A stretch of 64,000 bases of DNA from an uncultured bacterium. Its GTDB lineage: Bacteria > Bacteroidota > Rhodothermia > Rhodothermales > Rubricoccaceae. Shown here piece by piece: positions 34,166 to 43,616 of the stretch. Under the pieces are notes generated by a model. The model was given only the letters and a program-made list of their open reading frames with translations. It did no database searches and had not been told where the DNA came from. Positions within the stretch are counted from its first letter, which is position 1; every line of letters starts with the position of its first letter. Position numbers and translations under genes: made by a program. The DNA lies in NCBI GenBank assembly GCA_947493945.1, contig CANLSR010000008.1:62001-126000 (forward strand). Reading direction: 5' to 3'.

Positions 34166-35068
34166 CCCCGTGCAGCGGTAGTCCATGCGGGCCTCCGCGG
34201 CCGGGCCGTGTAACCCCTCAAAGAAGCTGAATAGGTCGAGCGTGGCGTCAGACCATGACGAAACGGGGGCTCCGGGCTGAGGCCCTACCCCTCGCACCAG
34301 CTCACGCTGGGCAGTGTCCTACGTCCCCGCATAGTGGCGGCCGACTCGTATCGATGGGTGCCATCCGCTCGTCGGCCCAGAAGGCCCCGGCGGCGGCCAA
34401 ACCCCTCATCGAGTTCGCAGAGGCCGGATCTCTCCAAACCGTCCGGTGCCCCGCCGAGGCGGGGCGGTCTCAGATACCTGTCGTGGGCGCCAGAACCGTC
34501 TTCCCATTCCCTGAGTGGAGGGCGCCGGAGGCGCCAGTTCAGCGTGCGGGCTTGACGGTTCGGCCACTGGGGGTGCCTGGGTGATAGGGCACGGTCTCGC
34601 TTCTTGGAAGTATCCCCCCGCTGCAGGCCGACGTGAAGCGCCAGGGTTCTCAGACCGCCAGGCTGGTGGCCCGAATTTCGTTTCGGGCGCCCCTTTCGGC
34701 AGTGGCGCGTACAGAATCGTTCTGGGCTTGGATGGCTTGAGCCAACGATCCATTCACCCCATTCCGTTATTCCCGCGCACGCGGGGATCCAGAGTGGCGA
34801 GCGTGGAGGTAAGCGGTGAGCCGAACCGCCAGCGGGGAGCGTGGGCAATCCAAGCGCGCCTCCGCTCCGCTGGCGGTCGTCATGAGCGGCGTTCCCGTGA
34901 CTCTGGATCCCCGCCTTCGCGGGGACGACGTTGGAGAGATCACGATCGGTAGGCAGGAACCCCAATCCAGCACGAAGGCACAGAGCTCCTCGCTCTCCGG
35001 TCCCGCCGCTGGCAGAGTGGCACGGGCGGCGAATTGCCACCGGAGGTAACGCCCCACGCCAGCAGAGC
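34166..35068. other. 903-base gene-free patch
   Basis: No supported gene on either strand; base composition is visibly less GC-rich than the flanks. It holds a short hairpin at 34448-34465 (GCCCCGCC/GGCGGGGC), the inverted REP pair at 34766-34929, and octamer copies near 34828 and 34868. Open frames here lack codon bias or recognisable domains. It may be a decayed insertion between the lipoprotein and the BON/LysM gene. Confidence 0.55.
34766..34929. repeat. Inverted pair of REP-like elements
   Basis: Copy one at 34766-34795 reads TTCCCGCGCACGCGGGGATC in its core; copy two at 34900-34929 is its inverse with core GGATCCCCGCCTTCGCGGGG. Each forms a small hairpin, and together they flank about 100 bases. 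Conceptual translation gives VVPAKAGIQ and WIPACAGIT, the peptides seen when this widespread intergenic repeat is translated in other genomes. Probably a short non-autonomous element. Confidence 0.75.
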
Positions 35069-35578
35069 CTACCGCACGCGGAGTCGCTGCCCGACGCGGA
35101 TGCCGTCCGACTGGCGGTCGTTGAGCGCCTGAATGGCCTCGACGGACGTGTTGTAGCGCCGCGCCAGGCTGAACAGCGTGTCGCCGCGCTCGACGGTGTG
35201 GTAGACCGCGCCGCTGGCGGGCTGGGCCGGCGGGCGCTCAGGACGCGAGGCCGACGTCTCCGACGGACGCCTCTGGATCGGCGTCGGAGCCGCGCGGTCG
35301 GTGAGGGCGCCCAGGCCGCCGAGCACGCGCACGCCCCGGACCGCGCGCGCCACGTCCGCGACCGCCTGGCGGTCGAGCGCTGGCACGTCACCGGTCACCT
35401 CGACGCCGCCGTCGCGCGCGGCCACCGACACGTCGAGCGCCCGGGTCCGCACGTCGTCCACCAGGGCCAGGCGGACGGCCGTGGCCAGGCGCAAGTCCGC
35501 CAGGCGGTCGGCCACGCGCTGGGCGCTGGCGGCCGGCGCCAGCGCGGCCAGGAGCAGGGCCGCGGCGAGCGCCCTCAT
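35069..35578 (-). CDS. Exported BON and LysM domain protein, Kbp-like
   Basis: A 169-residue protein: signal peptide (LAAALLLAALAPAASAQ), a BON domain (about 20-90, ending VRGVRVLGGLGALTD), a Pro/Ser-rich linker, and a C-terminal LysM (VYHTVERGDTLFSLARRYN). E. coli Kbp (YgaU) has the same BON-LysM order but is cytoplasmic; this one should be periplasmic and may bind peptidoglycan. It is the last gene of trxA-trxB-BON/LysM, with its ATG overlapping the trxB stop by four bases (ATGA). Confidence 0.82.
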   Translation of the reverse strand: MRALAAALLLAALAPAASAQRVADRLADLRLATAVRLALVDDVRTRALDVSVAARDGGVEVTGDVPALDRQAVADVARAVRGVRVLGGLGALTDRAAPTPIQRRPSETSASRPERPPAQPASGAVYHTVERGDTLFSLARRYNTSVEAIQALNDRQSDGIRVGQRLRVR

Positions 35579-36630
35579 CCCTCGACGGGCTCGCCGGTCT
35601 CCGAGCTCTCGGCCGGCGCGGCGTGGTACTCGGTCTCCGTGTCCACGCCGTCGATCACGTGGCGCTCGGCGAGCCAGCGCTCGGCGTCGATGGCCGCCAT
35701 GCAGCCCGTGCCGGCCGCCGTGACGGCCTGGCGGTAGACGTGGTCCTGGGCGTCGCCGCACACGAACACGCCCCCCACGTCGGTCCACGTCGAGTCGGGG
35801 TGGGTCTGGACGTAGCCGGCCTCGTCCATCTCCAGCCAGCCGCGGAACAGGTCGGTGTTGGGCTTGTGCCCGATGGCCACGAAAAAGCCCGTCACCGGCA
35901 GCGTGCCCGGCTCGCCGGTCACCGTGTCCCGGGTCGCCAGGGCCGTCACGGCGTCGTCGCCCACCACGTCGGTCACGACCGTATTCCAGTGGACCTGGAC
36001 CTTGGGGTGGTTCAACACGCGGTCCTGCATGATCTGGCTGGCGCGCAACTCGTCGCGGCGGTGGACCAGGTGGACCGTCGACGCGAAGCGCGTCAGGAAC
36101 AGGGCCTCCTCCATGGCCGTGTCGCCCCCGCCGACGATGGCGATCTCCTCCTCGCGGAAGAACGCACCGTCGCACGTGGCGCACGCCGAGACGCCGCGGC
36201 CCAGCAGCCGCTTCTCGTTCTCCAGGCCGAGGTACTTGGCGCTGGCCCCCGTCGCCACGATGACCGACTCGGCCACCAGCGGCGTGGCCTCGTCCACGAC
36301 CAGCCGGTGCGGCGCCTGCGACAGGTCGACGTGGGTGACGGCCCCCCAGCGGAGCTCGGCGCCGAAGCGCGTCGCCTGCTTCTCGAAGTCCGCCATCATC
36401 TCCGGCCCCATCACGCCGTCGGGGTAGCCGGGGAAGTTCTCGACGTCGGTCGTGGTGGTGAGCTGGCCGCCGGGCTCCGGCCCCTGGACCACGAGCGGCG
36501 CCAGCCCGGCGCGGGCGGCGTAGAGGGCCGCCGTGAGCCCGGCCGGGCCGGTGCCCACGATGACGATGGTGCGGCGCTCGGCCGCGTCCCAGTCGAGGCC
36601 GGGCGGGAGGGGGGTTGGAGTCAACGACAT
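35575..36630 (-). CDS. trxB: Thioredoxin reductase TrxB
   Basis: A 351-residue NADPH-dependent flavoenzyme that reduces thioredoxin. FAD site VGTGPAGLTAALYAARAG (about 25-42), redox-active C150-A-T-C153, NADPH site VGGGDTAMEEA and C-terminal FAD motif VCGDAQDHVYRQAVTAAGTG. The C-terminal tail is longer than in E. coli TrxB and acidic. It lies 67 bases downstream of trxA, which encodes its substrate. Confidence 0.95.
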   Translation of the reverse strand: MSLTPTPLPPGLDWDAAERRTIVIVGTGPAGLTAALYAARAGLAPLVVQGPEPGGQLTTTTDVENFPGYPDGVMGPEMMADFEKQATRFGAELRWGAVTHVDLSQAPHRLVVDEATPLVAESVIVATGASAKYLGLENEKRLLGRGVSACATCDGAFFREEEIAIVGGGDTAMEEALFLTRFASTVHLVHRRDELRASQIMQDRVLNHPKVQVHWNTVVTDVVGDDAVTALATRDTVTGEPGTLPVTGFFVAIGHKPNTDLFRGWLEMDEAGYVQTHPDSTWTDVGGVFVCGDAQDHVYRQAVTAAGTGCMAAIDAERWLAERHVIDGVDTETEYHAAPAESSETGEPVEG

Positions 36631-36697
36631 AAACGGATGGTTACGGGAGGGGGCGCCGCCGCGTGGCAGCGCCCCCTGGCTGTGCGGAGCGGAGACG

Positions 36698-37030
36698 CTA
36701 AGCGGTCTGGCCCAGCGCGTCGAGCTTCTCGGCGAGCACCTTCTTGGGCACCACGCCGACCATCTGGTCGACCGGCTTGCCGTCCTTGAAGAACAGCAGC
36801 GAGGGGATCGAGCGGATCCCGTACTTCATGGCCGTCTGCGGGTTGTTGTCGACGTCGAGCTTGACCACCTTGGCCTTCCCGTCGTACTCGGAGGCGATCT
36901 CTTCGATGGTCGGGGCGATCGTGCGGCAGGGGCCGCACCAGGTCGCCCAGAAGTCGACGAGGACGGGCTGGTCGGTGTTGAGGACTTCGGTTTCGAAGTT
37001 GGCGTCGGTGCCGGTGATGTAGGCGGACAT
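36698..37030 (-). CDS. trxA: Thioredoxin TrxA
   Basis: A 110-residue cytoplasmic thioredoxin with active site W31-C-G-P-C35, the cis-proline in RSIPSLLFF, and the usual end [16 protein letters not shown]. It donates electrons to disulfide enzymes such as ribonucleotide reductase and peroxiredoxins. The ATG at 37030 begins [13 protein letters not shown], the normal family start; the frame is open to 37081 but the extra residues are not thioredoxin-like. It is the first gene of the trxA-trxB cluster and divergent from the tandem kinases. Confidence 0.95.
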   Translation of the reverse strand: MSAYITGTDANFETEVLNTDQPVLVDFWATWCGPCRTIAPTIEEIASEYDGKAKVVKLDVDNNPQTAMKYGIRSIPSLLFFKDGKPVDQMVGVVPKKVLAEKLDALGQTA

Positions 37031-37327
37031 GGTCGGGAGTCGGTGAGACAGAGGGTACGGCCCGGAGCGGGCCGGGTTCACAAGACGAGGCCGCCACCGC
37101 CGCCCTTACCGCGCCGCCGAGGCCGCGCGGGCGGCCGCCCCGCCCCAGAACCCAGACCACGACGCCGAGCGAGGCGAGGTGGTCGGAGGGCCGAGCTCCA
37201 CCGGGGACGCCCCTCCGCCCCGCCCCGCTGGCGGTCGAGCGCGCCGCGGGCCCGGCGCGCGGTTCTGCCGGGCCGTCTATAGAGGCGCCGCCCCCCGCCG
37301 ATACCCTGGACCGACGCCCCACCACCC

Positions 37328-39430
37328 GTGCCCCGACCGCTCGCCCGCTCCCTCTGGCTCGCCCTGCCGGTCCTGGTCGCCAGCGGGGCGAGCGCCCAGC
37401 CGCCGCCCGACGGCCCGACGCCGGACTGGGGCCGGCCCGCGGTCTCGGTGGGCTCGCTCCACGTCGACGCCGACGGCGACACGGTGCCCGACGCCGCCGG
37501 CTGGGCGCTCGTCCGCGGCCGCGTGACCGTCGGGACGGGCGTGCTGCGGCGCGAGCCCGTCGAGGTCTACGTCCAGGACGCCACCGGCGGGCTGCGCCTG
37601 CGCCTGCCGCCCACCGCGCCCCCCGTGTTCGCCGGCGACAGCGTGGCCGTGCATGGCGAGGTCGGGTTCCGGGACGGGATGGTCGAGATGGATGCGCCCG
37701 ACGTCCACGTCGTCGACGCCCCGCCGCGCGAGGTCGGGGCCCAGCCGCTCGCGCTCCAGCCGCGCGAGCGCGGCGGCACCGGGCCGGACCTCGAAGGCCA
37801 CGAGGGCCAGCTGGTCGAGGTCGAGGGCCGGGTCCTCAGCATCGAGGCCGGCGACGGCGGCCAGTCGATGGGGCTGCTGAGCGGGACCGACCTGGTGACG
37901 GTGTTCGTCTACGACGACCGGCCGGCGGCGATCTCGTTCGACGAGTTCGAGCTGGGCGACTACGTCCGCGTGCGCGGCGTGGCCGGCCAGGCGGACGCCA
38001 CGCCGCCGTTTACCGGGTCGCACGTGGTCTACCCCCTGGCGGAGGGCGACGTGCGCCGGGCCGGGCTGTCACCGCGCGAGATGGCGTGGGGGGCGGCCGG
38101 AACCGTGGCGCTGCTGTTGGCGGCGCTCTTGTGGGCGGGCCTGCTGAGGCTCCAGGTCCGCCGCCGCTCCCAAGCCCTCCGCTCGTCCGAGGCGCGCTAC
38201 AGCCACCTGTTCGACGCCGCGGCCGACCTCGTGATCGTGCTCGACGTCGAGCGCGGCGGCGAGGTCGTCGAGGCCAACGCGGCCGCCCAGCGCGCCTTCG
38301 GCGTCAACGCCAACGGCGACCGGCCCGACGGGCGCGCCACCCGGCTCTCCGAGCTGGCGGCCGACGAGGACGACGCCGCGTACCACCTGGCCCGCGCCGA
38401 CCGGGACGGGGCGGCCTCGACGGTGCTGGAGCTCCGGCGGCCCGACGGCACGCGCGTGCCCTACGAGATCGAGACGCGCCGGCTGCCCGAGGGCCGCGGG
38501 CGCTCGTTCGTGGCCGTCGCCCGCAACGTGACCGAGCGCCGGTCCTACGAGCACGGCCTGCTCACGGCCGTCTCGGCCGCCGAGGAGGCCCGCGAGCGGG
38601 CCGAGGAGGCCGACCGGCTCAAGTCCTCGATCCTGGACAACATGAGCCACGAGATCCGTACGCCGCTCACGGCCATCCTGGGCTTCGCCGACATCCTGCG
38701 CGAGGAGGTGCCCGAGGACCTCTACGAGTACGCCGACACGATCAAGCAGGGCGGCAAGCGCCTGCTCGACACGCTCAACGACCTCCTCGAGTTTGCGCGC
38801 CTTGACGCCGAGCGGGCCGCGATCGTGCCCGAGCCGCTCGACGCCGCGGCCGTCGTCCGCGAGTCGCTGGCGCTGCTGGCGACGCTGGCCCAGCGCAAGG
38901 GGCTCGGGCTCCACTTCCAGTCGTCGGCGGCGTCGGTCCCGGCCGTCCACTCGGTGTCGGCGCTGGAGCGCGTGGTGACCAATTTGGTGGGCAACGCGCT
39001 CAAGTTCACCGAACGCGGGGACGTGACGGTCACCCTCCACGCCGCGCCCGAGTTCTTCGCGCTCCGGGTCCAAGACAGCGGCGTCGGCATCTCGGAGGCG
39101 TTCCTGCCGGAGCTGTTCGAGGCCTTTAAACAGGAGTCCAACGGTCACGGCCGCAGCTTCGAGGGCACCGGCCTGGGGCTGGCCATCACCAAGCGGCTGG
39201 TGGACCGGATGGGCGGCGAGATCCGCGTGTGGAGCCACAAGGGCGAGGGCACGCTGTTTGAGGTGGCCCTGCCCACCGAGGCGCCCACCGCGGCTCCGCC
39301 CCTCGCCCCCCCGGACGTCCCCCAGATCACGCTGCCCGCCCCGCCCGCCCCGGAAGACGACGGGCCGGCGCCGGCAGCCCGGCCGACGGCGCCGGCCGAG
39401 CGGGCCGCCGCGCCCCTTCCTGTCGAATGA
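37328..39430 (+). CDS. Sensor histidine kinase with predicted periplasmic OB-like repeats (first of three)
   Basis: A 700-residue kinase from a GTG start. Signal peptide, then a periplasmic region with two OB-fold-like repeats (RGRVTVGTG...VYVQDATGGLRL in the first; VEGRVLSIE...VRVRGVAGQ in the second), one membrane helix (about 258-280), a PAS domain, a DHp domain with His441 (NMSHEIRTPL) and a complete HATPase (TNLVGNALKFT, DSGVGI, GTGLGL). A Pro-rich tail follows. No receiver. The OB-like repeats are read from pattern only. The next gene overlaps by four bases (ATGA) and is a close paralogue. Confidence 0.87.
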   Translation: MPRPLARSLWLALPVLVASGASAQPPPDGPTPDWGRPAVSVGSLHVDADGDTVPDAAGWALVRGRVTVGTGVLRREPVEVYVQDATGGLRLRLPPTAPPVFAGDSVAVHGEVGFRDGMVEMDAPDVHVVDAPPREVGAQPLALQPRERGGTGPDLEGHEGQLVEVEGRVLSIEAGDGGQSMGLLSGTDLVTVFVYDDRPAAISFDEFELGDYVRVRGVAGQADATPPFTGSHVVYPLAEGDVRRAGLSPREMAWGAAGTVALLLAALLWAGLLRLQVRRRSQALRSSEARYSHLFDAAADLVIVLDVERGGEVVEANAAAQRAFGVNANGDRPDGRATRLSELAADEDDAAYHLARADRDGAASTVLELRRPDGTRVPYEIETRRLPEGRGRSFVAVARNVTERRSYEHGLLTAVSAAEEARERAEEADRLKSSILDNMSHEIRTPLTAILGFADILREEVPEDLYEYADTIKQGGKRLLDTLNDLLEFARLDAERAAIVPEPLDAAAVVRESLALLATLAQRKGLGLHFQSSAASVPAVHSVSALERVVTNLVGNALKFTERGDVTVTLHAAPEFFALRVQDSGVGISEAFLPELFEAFKQESNGHGRSFEGTGLGLAITKRLVDRMGGEIRVWSHKGEGTLFEVALPTEAPTAAPPLAPPDVPQITLPAPPAPEDDGPAPAARPTAPAERAAAPLPVE

Positions 39431-41367
39431 TGACCGCCCGCGCCCTCGCCCTCCTCGTCGTCGCCGCCAGCGGGGCGGGCGCGCAGCCCATCGCCGACGT
39501 CGTCGCCGACCTGAACCGCGACGGCGTCCCCGACCGGGTGGGCGCCGACGTCGTGGTGTCGGGCGTGGCGCCGGTCTCCGAAGGGACGTTCGGCGAGCTC
39601 GGCACCGCGCTCTACGTCCAGGACGAGACCGGGGGGCTGGCGGTCGGGCTGGACGGGGCCCAGGTGCCGGACCGCCCCGTCGCGGCCGGCGACGAGCTGG
39701 TGGTGACCGGGACGCTCGCGTTCCGCGCCGGGGTCTCGGTGGTCGAGGCCCGGGAGGTCCGCGTGGGGGGCCGGCGCGCGGTTCCGAGGCCGACCCCCTA
39801 CTCCGCCGCGGCGCCCGACGAGGCCGAGGGCCGGCTGGTCCGCGCCGAGGGGACGGTGGTCGGGAGGAGCCAGGTGGACGTGGGCGAGGCGCTCCTGCTC
39901 TCGCTCGACGACATGTCGCTCGTGGTCGTGTTCACGTTCGACGGCCAGCCGTCGGCGGTGTCGTACGACGGGTTCCAGGCCGGCGACCGCATCGGGGTGA
40001 CCGGCATCGCCGGCCAGTACGACCGGACGCCGCCCTACGTCGACTCGCGCCAGATCTACCCCCGGGGGCCGTCCGACCTGAGCATGGTCGGGCTGCCGTC
40101 GTGGGTCTACAAGCGGGTGGCGCTGGGGGCCATCGCCGTCCTGCTGGCGGCGCTGGCGGTCGTGGCCGCGCTCCGGGTCCAGGTCCGGCGCCGGGTGGCC
40201 GCGCTCCGGGAGTCGGAGGACCGGTACGAGACGCTGGTCGAACGGGCATCCGACTCCGTGATCGTCCACGACACGCACGGCACCGTGAGCCACGCCAACC
40301 GGGCCGCCCGGCGCGCGCTCGGCGTGACGGACGATGCCCCTCTCCCCCCCATCTTCCCCCTCGTCGCCGACGACGACCTCCCCGCCATGCACGAGCACAT
40401 CGCCGAGGTGATGCGGACGGGGAACGCCCGGATGGACATCCACCTGGGCGCGGCCGGGCGCGAGTTCGAGGTCGAGTCCCAGACGGTCGAGGTCGGCGGT
40501 CGCCGGCAGATCCTGTCGCTGGCCCGGGACGTGAGCGCGCGCCGCGACTACGAGCGCGGGCTGATCGAGGCGCGCGAGCAGGCCGAGGAGGCCGCCCGGT
40601 CGAAGAGCGCGTTCCTGGCCAACATGAGCCACGAGATCCGTACGCCGCTGACGGCCGTGATCGGGTTCGCCGAGCTCCTCCAGGAGGAGGTCGGCGAGGA
40701 GCACCACGACCTGACCGGGGCCATCATGACGGGCGGGAGGCGCCTGCTCACGACGCTGAACTCGGTCCTCGACGTCGCCTCGCTCGACGCCCGCCGGCAC
40801 ACGCTCCGGCCGGCGCCGATGGACGTGAGGGCGGAGGTGGTGGAGGCGGTCAGCCTGCTCCGCCCGTTGGCGCTCCAGCGCGGCCTGACGGTCGAGGTGA
40901 CCGGCCGGCCCGACTCGGTCCCGGCCGTGCTCGACGCCGGCGCCCTCGACCGGATCGTGACGAACCTGGTGGGCAACGCGATCAAGTTTACCGAGCACGG
41001 GGGCGTGACGGTCGAGGTCGGGGTCCGGGACGCCGCGGCCGTGGTCCGCGTCCGCGACACGGGCGTCGGGATCCCGGAGGCGTTCCTGCCCGACCTCTTC
41101 ACCGAGTTCCGCCAGCAGTCCGAGGGCTTCGGGCGGAGCCACGAGGGCACCGGCCTGGGGCTGGCCATCACCCGGCGCCTGGTGGACCTGATGGGCGGCG
41201 AGATCCGCGTGTGGAGCCGCGTAGGCGAGGGCACGCTGTTCGAGGTCACCTTCCCGCTCGGCGAGCCGGCGGCCCAGGACGCGACGGCCGCGACGGCCAC
41301 GGGCCACGCGATCGTCCGGGCCAACGCCGGCCGGACGACGCGGGAGCGCCCCCCCGTCCCCGCCTGA
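39427..41367 (+). CDS. Sensor histidine kinase with predicted periplasmic OB-like repeats (second of three)
   Basis: A 646-residue paralogue of the preceding kinase with the same order: signal peptide, two OB-like repeats (LYVQDETGGLAV; LVRAEGTVVGRS...VTGIAGQYDRTPPYV), one membrane helix (near 235-255), PAS, DHp with His402 and a HATPase with intact N, G1 and G2 boxes (NLVGNAIKFT, DTGVGI, GTGLGL). The sensor parts have diverged more than the kinase parts, suggesting different ligands. It is translationally coupled to the first kinase; the third gene follows 9 bases later. Confidence 0.87.
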   Translation: MMTARALALLVVAASGAGAQPIADVVADLNRDGVPDRVGADVVVSGVAPVSEGTFGELGTALYVQDETGGLAVGLDGAQVPDRPVAAGDELVVTGTLAFRAGVSVVEAREVRVGGRRAVPRPTPYSAAAPDEAEGRLVRAEGTVVGRSQVDVGEALLLSLDDMSLVVVFTFDGQPSAVSYDGFQAGDRIGVTGIAGQYDRTPPYVDSRQIYPRGPSDLSMVGLPSWVYKRVALGAIAVLLAALAVVAALRVQVRRRVAALRESEDRYETLVERASDSVIVHDTHGTVSHANRAARRALGVTDDAPLPPIFPLVADDDLPAMHEHIAEVMRTGNARMDIHLGAAGREFEVESQTVEVGGRRQILSLARDVSARRDYERGLIEAREQAEEAARSKSAFLANMSHEIRTPLTAVIGFAELLQEEVGEEHHDLTGAIMTGGRRLLTTLNSVLDVASLDARRHTLRPAPMDVRAEVVEAVSLLRPLALQRGLTVEVTGRPDSVPAVLDAGALDRIVTNLVGNAIKFTEHGGVTVEVGVRDAAAVVRVRDTGVGIPEAFLPDLFTEFRQQSEGFGRSHEGTGLGLAITRRLVDLMGGEIRVWSRVGEGTLFEVTFPLGEPAAQDATAATATGHAIVRANAGRTTRERPPVPA

Positions 41368-41376
41368 CGCCCGCTG

Positions 41377-42561
41377 ATGCCGCCGGCCTCCCTCCCTGCC
41401 GCCCTCGCGCTGGCCGCCGCCGCGGGCGCCGCGCTGGCGCTCGCCGTGGGCGCGGCGCTCGCCCGGCACCGACGGCAGCGGGACGGCGGCCCGGGCTACA
41501 GCCTCGCGGCGCTCGTCGAGCGGGCCCCGGACGCGGTCGTGATCCACGCCCCCGACGGAACCGCGCTGGAGCCCAACGCCGCCGCCCGCCACGCGCTCGG
41601 CCTCGGCGACTCGGTCGAGCGCATCTCGCTGCTCGACGTGGTCGCGCTGGACGACCAGCCCGCCGCGCGGGCGCACCTGGCCACGCTGGCCGCCGACGGC
41701 CCGGCCCGCTCGGACCTCCGGCTGCGCTCGTCGGGCACCCGCCGGCCGTTCGAGGTGTCGTCGGGACGCGTAGAAGGCCGCGTGCTCACCATCGCCCGCG
41801 ACGTCGGGCCGCGTGCCGAGCGCGAGCGCCAGGCGCTGGCGGCCCGCGACCGCGCCCAGGCCGCCGCCCGCGACAAGAGCGCGTTCCTGGACTCGATGGG
41901 CCACGAGCTGCGCACGCCCCTGACGGCGGTGCTGGGCTTTGCCGAGCTGCTGCGCGACGAGGTGGAGCCCGAGAGCCGCGGGCTCGTCCAGGCCATCGAG
42001 ACCGGCGGCCGGCGGCTGCTCCAGACCTTGGACGACGTGCTGGACCTGGCCCGCCTCGACTCGGGCCGCGCTGCCCTCCGCCCGGTTCCTCTGGACGCGG
42101 CCGAGGTCGTCGGCCGCGCCGCCGGCCGCCACCGGGCAACGGCCGAGGCGGACGGGCTGGCGCTCCGGGTCGAGGCGCCCGAGCGCGTCCCGGCCACGTT
42201 GGACGCCGGCCTGCTCGACCGCGTCGTGGGGACGTTGGTGGGCCGCGCCGTCGCCTCCACCGACCGGGGCCGGGTGACCGTCGAGATCGTCGACGACGCC
42301 GCGACCGTCACCGTCCGGGTGCTCGACACCGGGCCCGGCATCGCGCCCGACGTGCTGCCCACGCTGTTCGACGAGAACCGGAGCCGTGGCGCCCACCCCA
42401 CGCCGGCCGGCGCCACGGCGCTGGCGCTGCCCATCGCCCGCCGCCTGGTGGACCTCGCCGGGGGCACGATCTCGGCGGAGAGCCGCTGGGGCGAGGGCTC
42501 CGCGTTTACCGTCGTGCTCCCGCGCGGCCCGATCCCCGAGCTGGCGCCGGCCGCGGCCTGA
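41377..42561 (+). CDS. Degenerate histidine kinase, probable pseudokinase (third of three)
   Basis: A 394-residue membrane protein with an N-terminal helix, a PAS-like domain and a DHp domain keeping His176 (FLDSMGHELRTPL). The HATPase domain is eroded: the N box that reads TNLVGNALKFT in its neighbours reads GTLVGRAVAST, so both Asn are lost (Thr286, Arg290). The G2 box GTGLGLAI reads GATALALPI. Only G1 (DTGPGI) survives. ATP binding is therefore doubtful. It may dimerise with, or take phosphate from, the two active paralogues. The periplasmic OB-like region is missing. Confidence 0.8.
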   Translation: MPPASLPAALALAAAAGAALALAVGAALARHRRQRDGGPGYSLAALVERAPDAVVIHAPDGTALEPNAAARHALGLGDSVERISLLDVVALDDQPAARAHLATLAADGPARSDLRLRSSGTRRPFEVSSGRVEGRVLTIARDVGPRAERERQALAARDRAQAAARDKSAFLDSMGHELRTPLTAVLGFAELLRDEVEPESRGLVQAIETGGRRLLQTLDDVLDLARLDSGRAALRPVPLDAAEVVGRAAGRHRATAEADGLALRVEAPERVPATLDAGLLDRVVGTLVGRAVASTDRGRVTVEIVDDAATVTVRVLDTGPGIAPDVLPTLFDENRSRGAHPTPAGATALALPIARRLVDLAGGTISAESRWGEGSAFTVVLPRGPIPELAPAAA

Positions 42562-42593
42562 CCGCTCGCCGGCGCGCGCCGCCAGCGCGGCGG

Positions 42594-43616
42594 CTACTCG
42601 GTCTCGGCGAGGTAGGCGGCGCCGCGGCCCTTGATCTGCTCGTCCCAGTGCTGCATCCACCCCGGCCCGTCGGCCGCCAGGCGGTCCCAGTCCAGGTCCA
42701 TCGGCGTAAACGTGCCCTCGGCCATCCAGCCGGGCAACGCCGAGGGCTCGATGTCGGTCCGCGCCGGGATCCGGTGGTAGGCCTCCGCCTGGCGGGTCAG
42801 CGCGTCGCGCGTGGTCACGAACTCGACGAACTGGCGGGCGAGGCCGGGCTGCGGCGCGTCGGCCGGGATGCCGACGGCGTCCACCAGGACCGGCGTGCCC
42901 GAGGCCGGGGCGCGGAACCCGAACGGCTGGGCCTGGGCCTGGAGGTAGGTGTCGGGCAGGTTCCACAGCGTCAGGTCCGCCTCGCCGCGCGCGATCTGGA
43001 GGTAGAGCTGGGTCGGGTTGGCGGCGTAGCCCTTGGTGTTCTGGTCGAGCCGCGCGAGCCAGCGGTAGCCCTCCTCGACGCTCGGCTGGCGCAGGATGAG
43101 CGCGCCCCAGATCGTGCGCATCGTGCCCGACTCCAGCGGCGAGCGGATCAGCAGCCGGCCGGCCCAGCGCGGGTCCAGGAGCGCGTCCCAGTCGGCCGGC
43201 ACGTCGCCCTCGGGCACGGCCTCGGTGTTGTAGAGGACGCCCTCGGGGGTCAGGAACGTGCCGTACCACCGGCCCTGGGCGTCTTTGGCGGACGCCGGCA
43301 CCGCGTCGGCCCAGGACGGCTCGAAGGGCTGGAGCAGCCCCTCGTCGGCGGCCTGCATAAACAGCGTTTGAGGCGCGCCCCACCACACCGACGCCTGGGG
43401 GTTGGCGCGCTCGCCCGAGATCCGGTCGTAGACCTCCTGGCTGCCCAGGTCGATCCACTGCACGTCGACGGTGGGGTTCTCGGCCTCGAACGCCGCCTCG
43501 TACTCCTGGAGCATCTCCTTGCCATGCGGCGAGTAGACCAGGAGCGGCTGGCGGCCGTCGCCGGCGCAGGCGGCGAGTGAGAGGGCGGCGAACAGGGTGA
43601 GCAGGCGCACGGGCAA
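42594..43616 (-). CDS. ABC transporter solute-binding lipoprotein, iron-type
   Basis: A 340-residue family 1 periplasmic binding protein with a lipobox (LAACAG). The opening LLVYSPHGKEMLQEYEAAFE and the segments VWWGAPQTLF and FLTPEGVLYNT resemble Fe3+-binding proteins such as FbpA/FutA, but the usual tyrosine pair is not certain, so the cargo may be another metal or anion. No permease or ATPase gene lies beside it, so it is an orphan component. The start is TTG at 43616 or GTG at 43610. It converges on the third kinase. Confidence 0.78.
   Translation of the reverse strand: MPVRLLTLFAALSLAACAGDGRQPLLVYSPHGKEMLQEYEAAFEAENPTVDVQWIDLGSQEVYDRISGERANPQASVWWGAPQTLFMQAADEGLLQPFEPSWADAVPASAKDAQGRWYGTFLTPEGVLYNTEAVPEGDVPADWDALLDPRWAGRLLIRSPLESGTMRTIWGALILRQPSVEEGYRWLARLDQNTKGYAANPTQLYLQIARGEADLTLWNLPDTYLQAQAQPFGFRAPASGTPVLVDAVGIPADAPQPGLARQFVEFVTTRDALTRQAEAYHRIPARTDIEPSALPGWMAEGTFTPMDLDWDRLAADGPGWMQHWDEQIKGRGAAYLAETE

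Noticed and set aside
34285-35391. 368-codon minus-strand frame in the gene-free patch
   Set aside because: It runs through the REP pair (VVPAKAGIQ, WIPACAGIT peptides) and overlaps the BON/LysM gene; no signal of coding.
39258-43580. Long plus-strand frame of 1440 codons through the kinases and the binding-protein gene
   Set aside because: Arginine- and proline-rich out-of-frame reading of real genes.
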